NCBI GenBank assembly: GCA_024684155.1 | Contig: JAIKXK010000201.1 | Span: forward strand, 1 to 7,758 | Source of the DNA: Lachnospiraceae bacterium | GTDB taxonomy: Bacteria > Bacillota > Clostridia > Lachnospirales > Lachnospiraceae | Reading direction: 5' to 3' | Length of the DNA stretch: 7,758 nucleotides | Notes under the pieces: model-generated | Databases searched by the model: none | Told to the model about the DNA's origin: nothing | Seen by the model: only the letters and a program-made list of their open reading frames with translations | Shown here: piece by piece, positions 1 to 5,550 of the stretch | Layout: each line of letters begins with the position of its first letter | Numbering within the stretch: the stretch's first letter is position 1 | Position numbers and translations under genes: made by a program

Positions 1-1
1 T

Positions 2-145
2 AAGGAAGTTGCAAAACTTGCTGATACCTTAGAAGGAGATGAAAAGACTGGTGCTAACGTTATCCTTAAAGCATTAGAAGCTCCTTTATTCTACATCTCA
101 GCAAATGCTGGATTAGAAGGATCTGTTATCATTAATAAAGTTCTT
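2..145 (+). pseudogene. inverted groEL internal fragment, diverged copy (probable chimeric contig end)
   Basis: Read on the plus strand from base 2, this stretch encodes 47 residues starting KEVAKLADTLEGDE and ending GSVIINKV, identical to residues 422-468 of the resident GroEL (minus strand, 312-452). The DNA differs from the reverse complement of that segment at 13 of 141 positions, and every difference is a synonymous third-base change (for example AAA/AAG, ACC/ACT, GTT/GTA, TTA/TTG twice). The homology ends at base 142-143. The frame then hits TGA at 146-148, inside the antisense of the resident groEL 3' end. The fragment has no start, no end and no ribosome binding site, so it cannot make a GroEL. 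The synonymous-only pattern means its source was a working groEL under purifying selection, in a close relative or a second gene copy. An assembly or amplification chimera is the likeliest origin. A genuine inverted partial duplication is less likely. Confidence 0.88.
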
Positions 146-1715
146 TGATATCAGCTACAACTGATTCTGTTGTAAGAAGTGTAGATGCTACGGAGCAAGC
201 GTTCTGTAATGCAGAACGTGTAACCTTTACAGGATCTAAGATTCCTGATTTTACCATATCTACATACTCTTCTTTGTATGCATCAAATCCCATTCCAACT
301 TCAGACTCACGAACTTTGTTAATGATAACAGAGCCTTCCAATCCTGCGTTTGCAGAGATATAGAACAAAGGAGCTTCTAACGCTTTAAGAATTACGTTAG
401 CACCAGTCTTTTCATCTCCTTCTAAAGTATCAGCAAGCTTTGCAACTTCCTTAGATGCATGAATATAAGCTGATCCACCACCGGAAATAATTCCTTCTTC
501 CACAGCTGCACGAGTTGCATTTAAAGCATCTTCCATACGAAGCTTAGCTTCTTTCATTTCTGTTTCTGTAGCAGCACCAACACGGATAACTGCAACACCA
601 CCTGCTAACTTAGCGAGACGTTCCTGTAATTTTTCTTTGTCAAATTCAGAAGTTGTTTCTTCAATCTGAGCACGAATCTGAGCAACACGAGCATCGATTG
701 CATCCTTTGCTCCTTCGCCATCAACGATTACAGTGTTTTCTTTCTGAACCTTAACGCTCTTTGCACGACCAAGCTGATCGATGGTAGCATCCTTAAGTTC
801 CAATCCAACTTCTTCAGAAATTACAGTACCACCAGTTAAAATAGCAATGTCCTGAAGCATTTCTTTTCTTCTATCACCATATCCAGGAGCTTTAACAGCA
901 ACTACATTAAAGGTTCCACGTAACTTATTAAGGATTAAGGTTGTAAGAGCTTCGCCCTCAACATCTTCAGCGATGATTAATAACTTAGCACCAGACTGTA
1001 CAATCTGCTCTAATAATGGAAGGATTTCCTGAATGTTAGAAATCTTTTTATCTGTAATTAAGATATAAGGATCATCAAGTACTGCTTCCATCTTATCCAT
1101 ATCAGTAGCCATATAAGCTGAGATATAACCACGATCGAACTGCATACCTTCTACAAGGTCAAGTTCTGTCTGCATTGTCTTAGATTCTTCAATAGTAATA
1201 ACGCCATCGTTAGAAACCTTTTCCATAGCGTCAGCAACCATTTCTCCTACTTCTTCGTTTCCAGCAGAAATAGAAGCTACTTTTGCAATCTGATCCTTTG
1301 AATTAACCTTCTGTGACATAGTGCTTAAAGATTCAACTGCTTTATCAGTAGCCTTCTTCATTCCTTTACGAAGGATAATTGGGTTAGCCCCTGCAGCTAA
1401 GTTCTTCATTCCTTCTTTAATCATAGCCTGAGCTAAAACTGTAGCTGTGGTTGTACCATCACCAGCAACATCATTTGTCTTTGTTGCTACTTCCTTTACA
1501 AGCTGAGCACCCATATTTTCAAATGCATCTTCAAGTTCAATTTCCTTTGCAATGGTAACACCATCGTTTGTAATTAAAGGAGCTCCGTATGACTTATCTA
1601 AAACAACGTTTCTTCCTTTAGGTCCGATGGTTACACGAACTGTATTTGCTAACTGATCTACACCAGCTTCTAGTGCGTTTCTTGCTTCTGCACCGTATTT
1701 AATCTCTTTTGCCAT
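132..1715 (-). CDS. groEL: chaperonin GroEL (Hsp60), 3' end truncated by an inverted join
   Basis: This is the large subunit of the cytosolic ATP-dependent chaperonin, which forms a double seven-subunit ring and folds client proteins under the GroES lid. The equatorial domain carries GPKG at 31-34 and the nucleotide loop GDGTTT at 85-90. The apical domain occupies about 190-375. The conserved Asp lies near 396 (EDALNATRA), followed by the family signature AAVEEGIISGGG at 403-414. The ATG follows a GGAAG ribosome site and lies 22 bases after the groES stop, so the two form an operon. The open frame gives 527 residues ending ADIKELY, but native sequence appears to stop at Glu525 (141-143). The final Leu-Tyr-stop is read from the antisense of the inverted fragment. 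The family is normally about 540 residues with a flexible Gly/Met-rich tail, which is missing here. The truncation is probably an artefact, so the living gene is likely intact. Confidence 0.97.
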   Translation of the reverse strand: MAKEIKYGAEARNALEAGVDQLANTVRVTIGPKGRNVVLDKSYGAPLITNDGVTIAKEIELEDAFENMGAQLVKEVATKTNDVAGDGTTTATVLAQAMIKEGMKNLAAGANPIILRKGMKKATDKAVESLSTMSQKVNSKDQIAKVASISAGNEEVGEMVADAMEKVSNDGVITIEESKTMQTELDLVEGMQFDRGYISAYMATDMDKMEAVLDDPYILITDKKISNIQEILPLLEQIVQSGAKLLIIAEDVEGEALTTLILNKLRGTFNVVAVKAPGYGDRRKEMLQDIAILTGGTVISEEVGLELKDATIDQLGRAKSVKVQKENTVIVDGEGAKDAIDARVAQIRAQIEETTSEFDKEKLQERLAKLAGGVAVIRVGAATETEMKEAKLRMEDALNATRAAVEEGIISGGGSAYIHASKEVAKLADTLEGDEKTGANVILKALEAPLFYISANAGLEGSVIINKVRESEVGMGFDAYKEEYVDMVKSGILDPVKVTRSALQNACSVASTLLTTESVVADIKELY

Positions 1716-1737
1716 TTTTCTTTACTTCCTTTCCGAA

Positions 1738-2022
1738 TTATTCTACAACAGCTAAAATATCATTCTGGCGAACAATAATGAAATCTTCACCTTCTAATTT
1801 CACATCTGTGCCTGCATATTTAGAATAAATAACTCTCTGTCCTACTTTTACCTGCATAGCAATTTCTTTACCCTCAACCATTCCACCAGGTCCAACTGCA
1901 ATAACTTCAGCTTCCTGTGGTTTTTCCTGAGCGGAAGAAGCTAAGATAATTCCGGACTTAGTTGTTTCCTCTGCTTCTAACTGTTTTAAAACAACACGAT
2001 CTGACAATGGTACTAATTTCAT
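1738..2022 (-). CDS. groES: co-chaperonin GroES (Hsp10)
   Basis: This is the small chaperonin subunit that forms the seven-membered lid over the GroEL chamber. At 94 residues it has the usual length. The N-terminal PLSDRV at 5-10 matches the family signature. The mobile loop that docks on GroEL is at about 17-33, with the hydrophobic contact Ile-Ile-Leu at 25-27 in SGIIL. The roof loop region GPGG is at 44-47, and the protein ends QNDILAVVE, typical of the beta-barrel C-terminus. The ATG is preceded by a strong AAAAGGAGG (2030-2038) at 7 bases. It is the first gene after a CIRCE operator and sigma-A-type promoter and is followed 22 bases later by groEL, the standard heat-shock operon order. 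Nothing in it is unusual. Confidence 0.98.
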   Translation of the reverse strand: MKLVPLSDRVVLKQLEAEETTKSGIILASSAQEKPQEAEVIAVGPGGMVEGKEIAMQVKVGQRVIYSKYAGTDVKLEGEDFIIVRQNDILAVVE

Positions 2023-2056
2023 TTATATGCCTCCTTTTAATTAACTTTCAAAATTA

Positions 2057-2083
2057 TTAGCACTCACTTAAGTCAAGTGCTAA
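2057..2083 (-). promoter_or_regulatory. CIRCE operator for HrcA
   Basis: On the minus strand the site reads TTAGCACTT, a 9-base spacer GACTTAAGT, then GAGTGCTAA. This matches the consensus inverted repeat TTAGCACTC-N9-GAGTGCTAA at 17 of 18 arm positions; the only deviation is the last base of the promoter-proximal arm. It lies in the 5' leader of groES, just downstream of the predicted transcription start, where bound HrcA would block transcription until heat or misfolded protein occupies GroEL. I saw no CtsR-type heptad repeat beside it, so HrcA alone is the likely local repressor. Confidence 0.95.
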
Positions 2084-2094
2084 TCACAATGATT

Positions 2095-2122
2095 ATTATA
2101 ACACCACATAAATGAAATGCAA
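2095..2122 (-). promoter_or_regulatory. groESL promoter, sigma-A type with extended -10
   Basis: On the minus strand there is TTGCAT (2117-2122), a 16-base spacer, then a perfect TATAAT (2095-2100) preceded by TG at the extended -10 position. The start of transcription would fall near 2088, immediately before the CIRCE operator. That geometry supports HrcA repression of this promoter. The -35 matches TTGACA at four of six positions. The promoter sits in the gap between the DUF2974 stop (2137) and groES. Confidence 0.85.
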
Positions 2123-2136
2123 GAGATTTTTCGTTT

Positions 2137-3321
2137 TTATTCTCCCTTTAATTCTGCAATTTTTTCAGCCTTTGATTCTTTAATTCCATTTACAAAGCCT
2201 TTTACATTAGAACTCCACTGTTCCTGAATTTTTTCTTTTGTAGAAGCACCAATACTACTTCCTAACTTTTTAAAGACTTCAATAAATAGTTTCTTATCTT
2301 CGGCAGTAGCATCCTTTAAGGTTTTCATACCTTCACTAAGAGATTTTATTCCATTTTTCACATATTCATCCGTAGTATTTGCTCCACTTGCCATAAGAGA
2401 ATCAAATAATAAGTCCACAAATCGTTTTCTTTTTTCATCATCTAAGTCAGAAAGCCACATTTTAAGAGAATCTTCCATAATCGCTGAATTATTACCCTGA
2501 TTATCTACAAATTCAAAGGTGTTTCGTTTTACCTGCCAGCTCATAGCATCATGTTGCATTAATCCTGAATTAGAACTTTTTACAAAGTGGTGATTATATT
2601 GATTTCCAAGCAACACTCCTACAACAGACTGTTCTGGTAAAGTAGAAACTACTTTGGGCAAAATCTTTTTGTAGCCCTCAGCTTCTAAGACTTCTTTTCG
2701 AAAACCTGGACCATCATTAGAATAAACCTCTATAATTTTATCCTGAATCTTCGGATTACAAAAAGCAGATGCAAATACAGCAAAATTACCACCTTTTGAA
2801 TGACCACCTACGCGAATAGGTCTATTTTCATTCTGGAAATTCTGATTTAAATATAAAGCTGCCTGTTTTTGTCCAGGTGTTTCATAAACAAAGCTCATAT
2901 TAAAATCTTCTTTCCATCCAATCAAAGAATTATCTGTTCCTCTGTAAGCTACATAAATGGTATTGTCTGGTAACTCGCAGGTCATTACAGAAAACTGAAT
3001 TTGATCCTCATTTGAAATCTCATTGACATAACCATAAAGCTTTACATCTTTAAAACGCTTTGATTCAATTAAACGGTGCATTATAAATGGTGCTACTTTA
3101 ACAGAAGAAACCTGTTTCATAATTTCTTCTTCTGTATACTTATCAAAAAACATCTTATGAGCATCTGAAATGGTAATACTCTTATCAAATTCTTTAGGCA
3201 CAATACCGCCAAAATCTGTGTAGACAAGTTCTGATAGTATTAAATTATCTACCTCATTAAATGGATCTACATCAAAAGTAATATCTCCTCGCCAATCTAA
3301 ATAATCTTCCATATTTGCCAT
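2137..3321 (-). CDS. DUF2974 / Mbeg1-like alpha/beta-hydrolase (class 3 lipase fold)
   Basis: The 394-residue protein resembles the DUF2974 (Mbeg1-like) family, which is related to class 3 lipases; the natural substrate is not known. The fold is supported by YRGTD at 126-130 followed by WKEDFNM (136-142), the lipase-3-like entry strand, and by the nucleophile elbow GHSKG at 173-177 with Ser175. SNDGPGF at 201-207 supplies a candidate acid, Asp203, and QHDAMSW supplies a candidate His257, so a Ser-Asp-His triad appears complete. The last ~100 residues are Lys/Glu-rich and probably helical. No signal peptide or membrane span is visible, so the protein is probably cytoplasmic. The start ATG has AAGGGAGG (3330-3337) at 8 bases; Met4 is a weaker alternative. 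A terminator hairpin lies directly upstream and may control it. The 3' side shows no clear terminator before the groESL promoter. Confidence 0.85.
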   Translation of the reverse strand: MANMEDYLDWRGDITFDVDPFNEVDNLILSELVYTDFGGIVPKEFDKSITISDAHKMFFDKYTEEEIMKQVSSVKVAPFIMHRLIESKRFKDVKLYGYVNEISNEDQIQFSVMTCELPDNTIYVAYRGTDNSLIGWKEDFNMSFVYETPGQKQAALYLNQNFQNENRPIRVGGHSKGGNFAVFASAFCNPKIQDKIIEVYSNDGPGFRKEVLEAEGYKKILPKVVSTLPEQSVVGVLLGNQYNHHFVKSSNSGLMQHDAMSWQVKRNTFEFVDNQGNNSAIMEDSLKMWLSDLDDEKRKRFVDLLFDSLMASGANTTDEYVKNGIKSLSEGMKTLKDATAEDKKLFIEVFKKLGSSIGASTKEKIQEQWSSNVKGFVNGIKESKAEKIAELKGE

Positions 3322-3330
3322 AAAAACAAC

Positions 3331-3352
3331 CTCCCTTTATAAAAATAGGGAG
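3331..3352 (-). promoter_or_regulatory. possible Shine-Dalgarno-sequestering hairpin, alternative to the terminator
   Basis: On the minus strand CTCCCT (3347-3352), part of the 3' arm of the upstream terminator, is exactly complementary to AGGGAG (3331-3336) in the ribosome binding site of the DUF2974 gene, with a 10-base A/T loop between. The same CTCCCT pairs with AGGGAG in the terminator's 5' arm (3363-3368), so the two hairpins exclude each other. The pairing is directly visible. Any regulatory use is inference, and the 6-base core is short enough to be chance, given how common AGGGAGG is as a ribosome site. Confidence 0.35.
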
Positions 3353-3369
3353 TGAAATATCACTCCCTA
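3341..3369 (-). terminator. intrinsic terminator after the DUF308-like gene
   Basis: Read on the minus strand, TAGGGAGTGA (3360-3369) and TCACTCCCTA (3346-3355) form a perfect 10-base-pair stem with a 4-base TATT loop, followed at once by TTTTT (3341-3345). The stem begins 5 bases after the stop codon at 3375-3377. The plus-strand reading has no T-run after the stem, so it acts in the minus direction. It ends the parC-HAD-CPBP-DUF308 unit, yet the next gene starts only about 20 bases later, leaving no room for a separate promoter after it. Confidence 0.88.
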
Positions 3370-3374
3370 AAAAC

Positions 3375-4256
3375 TTACATTGCATCTTCATCTTCAAAAA
3401 TAGAATCATCTATTTCCTGTTTCTTGCGTTTTGATTTTAAAGAAAGAATCTTATCTTTTAATGTTTGCGCATTTGTTTCCGGCTCATCATCTTTAATGCC
3501 CTCATCTTCAAATACATCTTCATCGACTGTAGAAGTATCTTTTTCTTCTTCCACAACTGGGTCCTCAAAGATATCCTCTTTTTCATCTTTCTTTGTTTCT
3601 GCAACTATATCTTTTTTATTGTTTGGCACAAAATCCGTAAAATCATCTTCTAAATCTCGAAGTTTTTCCCGTTTTATCAATTCTTCAAATCTTCGAATTC
3701 GAAGGGCTACAAGGAATAAAGAGATTAAACCTATAATGCCTGAAATAAATAATGAACCATATAAAACAAAGCTTCCATCTGTAAACCATCCACCAGCATC
3801 TAATAAGATGCAAACAGATAAGACTACCTCAGCTATAGCAAGCACAAGCATTAATCCCCAAAGTGGAGATTTTAAAGCAATCATATCTATAAAATACTGT
3901 ACAAGAACGATGCCCTGTCCTAAAACCAGTGCTCCTAAAAGTAAATAAATTCTGGATGTAAAAGAAGGTTCTTTTACAATTAGTAATACTCCTAAAACTA
4001 AAAGTAAAATTCCTGCCGAGAAATCATAATTTGCTACATTTCGATATTCTTCTTTTAAGAAATATCTTGCTACTTCACAAGCTCCTCCCACCAGGAAAAA
4101 CCCGCAAATAACATAAGTGAAATTTTTCAGTTCCATTTGGGGATAGACATACATAACGATTCCTATTACTAAAAACAGAATCGATAACATAACTACCGCC
4201 ATCATACCAGTAAAATTAGAGTTTAACTTTGCGGTATTGCTTTCATTCTTTTTCAT
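3375..4256 (-). CDS. DUF308/HdeD-like multi-pass membrane protein with acidic tail
   Basis: The 293-residue protein has an N-terminal membrane half and a charged C-terminal half. About six hydrophobic segments are visible (roughly 17-38, 44-66, 79-95, 101-124, 132-153 and 161-186), with paired segments and small Gly-rich turns as in DUF308/HdeD proteins. No biochemical role can be assigned. After the basic cluster RIRRFEELIKREK (187-199), which suggests the tail is cytoplasmic, residues 200-293 are dominated by Asp, Glu and Lys and look disordered. Within the tail the motif [IV]FED occurs three times (229-232, 248-251, 286-289), each in an acidic setting. The start ATG has AGGAGA (4262-4267) at 5 bases, within the 12-base gap after the CPBP gene, so the two are co-transcribed. 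A strong terminator follows the stop. The DUF308 assignment is moderate, based on topology and style; the membrane character is certain. Confidence 0.75.
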   Translation of the reverse strand: MKKNESNTAKLNSNFTGMMAVVMLSILFLVIGIVMYVYPQMELKNFTYVICGFFLVGGACEVARYFLKEEYRNVANYDFSAGILLLVLGVLLIVKEPSFTSRIYLLLGALVLGQGIVLVQYFIDMIALKSPLWGLMLVLAIAEVVLSVCILLDAGGWFTDGSFVLYGSLFISGIIGLISLFLVALRIRRFEELIKREKLRDLEDDFTDFVPNNKKDIVAETKKDEKEDIFEDPVVEEEKDTSTVDEDVFEDEGIKDDEPETNAQTLKDKILSLKSKRKKQEIDDSIFEDEDAM

Positions 4257-4268
4257 AACCTTCTCCTT

Positions 4269-4913
4269 TTACATAAAATAAAGAATAACGATAAGATTCG
4301 TTAATCCATGTCCCAATATAGGTATTACTAAATTATGGGTCTTAATATAAGAAACACCTAATATTAAACCAACAATAAAAGCATATAAAAATTGTATCAC
4401 GTTAAAGTGCATAATACCAAATAAAATAGAAGAAATTAATATACCAACCCAGGGTTTAAACCAAAAGGAAAGCTGATTACAAACAATTCCTCGAAACAAT
4501 AACTCTTCTAATATCGGCACAGCTATTGCATTACAAAGAATTTTAACAATCAAATTCCCATCCCAAAGAGTTTCATTGGCTCTTTGATACCCTTCAGAAA
4601 TTTCTTGAAGTGGTAAATGCGAAGCAATCATATTTAATAAAATTCCAACTACAACGACAAGTAATACCAAAAAGATATCCCGTTTCATGGTTTCTTTTTT
4701 AAAAGAAAAATCCATCCGTACAATCGGAAGTCTTAAATATACCTGCAACAAAAAAGGAATCGTAATACAGGCTGCTAATAATAGGCAGAATAAATTTCCA
4801 AATTTTTCTGCGAAAAACCCACGAAATATAACGTTTGCCAAATCATAAATAACGTAATATAAAAATAAAGGATATACAATTTGAATAATACGATTAGTTT
4901 TTAAGTCCTTCAA
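4269..4913 (-). CDS. CPBP-family intramembrane metalloprotease (Abi/Rce1-like)
   Basis: The 214-residue integral membrane protein belongs to the CPBP (CAAX protease and bacteriocin-processing, PF02517) family. All the family motifs are present: EELLFRG at 136-142 (Glu136, Glu137, Arg141), the FxxxH motif FGIMH at 165-169 (His169), and HGLTN at 202-206 (His202, Asn206). These residues form the catalytic site within the membrane. Hydrophobic segments before and between them give about six spans. Members process prenylated or peptide substrates, or act in bacteriocin immunity; the substrate here is unknown. The start appears to be TTG (4911-4913), overlapping the end of the HAD gene by 20 bases. 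No in-frame ATG precedes the first membrane segment, and the next candidate, TTG at residue 25, would cut that segment. There is no bacteriocin-like small gene nearby, so a housekeeping role is as likely as immunity. Confidence 0.9.
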   Translation of the reverse strand: MKDLKTNRIIQIVYPLFLYYVIYDLANVIFRGFFAEKFGNLFCLLLAACITIPFLLQVYLRLPIVRMDFSFKKETMKRDIFLVLLVVVVGILLNMIASHLPLQEISEGYQRANETLWDGNLIVKILCNAIAVPILEELLFRGIVCNQLSFWFKPWVGILISSILFGIMHFNVIQFLYAFIVGLILGVSYIKTHNLVIPILGHGLTNLIVILYFM

Positions 4914-5550
4914 TATAGTTATACGCCTCCATAGGGGATGAAACTACATCTAACATCCCTACTTCTTTCATTTCTTCTACAGATCCAAATCCATAATCTA
5001 CTGCTAAAAAATCGATTTGAAACTCTTTTGCTCCAAGAGCATCGTATTTTGTATCTCCAACTAAAAGAATTTCCTCTTTTTTCGCTTCTGGATGTTTCTT
5101 AAAAAAGGTTTCAAGTACTTCCTCTTTTGTTTCGATACATTCATCTGGTATTGCTCCACAAATATCATTAAAATAATTTCTCCAATTGAATTTATCAAGT
5201 ATTTTCTTACAAGCAACCAAAGGCTTTGAGGAACATACAGAAATAAAATATCCCTTTTCCTTTAAAGAAGCTAAACACTCTTCCATTCCTTTAAAGGGAA
5301 TCACATTATACATTTCACCTGAAGTATACTGTTTGCGATATACGGAAATTGCTTCTGGAATATTATCTTTAGAAATTCCAAACAATTCTTCAAAGCTCCA
5401 GGAAAGTGGAGGCCCAATGCATAAATGTAAGTCTTCTAAAGAAAACTTCGTAATATGAAAATAATCAATTACATCTTCCATGCAATTTAGAATTCCTGGG
5501 GATGTATCAAACAATGTCCCATCAAAGTCAAATAAAATATATTTTTTCAT
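4894..5550 (-). CDS. HAD-superfamily phosphatase, Gph-like (subfamily IA)
   Basis: The 218-residue soluble phosphohydrolase has all four HAD motifs: DFDGTLFD at 8-15 (nucleophile Asp8, acid/base Asp10), the Ser in CSSKP at 106-110 as motif II, a Lys near 142 as the likely motif III, and GDTKYDALGA at 165-174 (Asp166 and Asp170, Mg2+ ligands). The helical cap between residues 15 and 85, including IGPPL at 45-49, resembles phosphoglycolate phosphatase-like proteins of subfamily IA. The exact substrate cannot be read from sequence; phosphoglycolate, nucleotides or sugar phosphates are all possible. The ATG overlaps the parC stop as ATGA, with a modest AAAAGGTG site upstream, which indicates translational coupling. 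It overlaps the next gene by 20 bases. Confidence 0.9.
   Translation of the reverse strand: MKKYILFDFDGTLFDTSPGILNCMEDVIDYFHITKFSLEDLHLCIGPPLSWSFEELFGISKDNIPEAISVYRKQYTSGEMYNVIPFKGMEECLASLKEKGYFISVCSSKPLVACKKILDKFNWRNYFNDICGAIPDECIETKEEVLETFFKKHPEAKKEEILLVGDTKYDALGAKEFQIDFLAVDYGFGSVEEMKEVGMLDVVSSPMEAYNYIEGLKN
4926..4930 (-). promoter_or_regulatory. ribosome binding site supporting the TTG start of the CPBP gene
   Basis: GGAGG on the minus strand lies 12 bases upstream of the TTG at 4911-4913, inside the last codons of the HAD gene. The spacing is longer than the usual 5-9 bases, but no better site or ATG exists in that frame. Expression is probably helped by ribosomes finishing the HAD gene, whose stop (4894-4896) lies just after this start. 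Confidence 0.55.

Noticed and set aside
145..363. Plus-strand open frame of 72 codons
   Set aside because: It is the antisense of the groEL 3' end, with no ribosome site and no protein-like composition.
1..456. Inverted repeat as a mobile element end or invertible switch
   Set aside because: There is no recombinase, target duplication or attachment site. Both arms are internal groEL coding sequence and diverge only at synonymous sites, which points to homologous genes from two sources.
2057..2083. TTGACT inside the CIRCE operator as a -35 element
   Set aside because: The nearest -10-like sequences downstream (TAATAA, TAATTT) are only 11-14 bases away, too close. The TTGCAT/TATAAT pair upstream is far better.
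3352..3948. Plus-strand open frame of 198 codons, rich in Ser and Phe
   Set aside because: It is antisense to the DUF308-like gene. The Ser/Phe bias is what results from reading Asp/Glu/Lys codons backwards, and its start lies within the terminator stem. The 3465-3653 frame is rejected for the same reason.
4269..4913. CPBP protease as bacteriocin immunity or an abortive-infection defence gene
   Set aside because: No bacteriocin precursor, transporter or defence gene is nearby, and the gene sits in a housekeeping operon, so a defence role is not supported.
5186..5458. Plus-strand open frame of 90 codons
   Set aside because: It is antisense to the HAD phosphatase, with no supporting ribosome site or motif.
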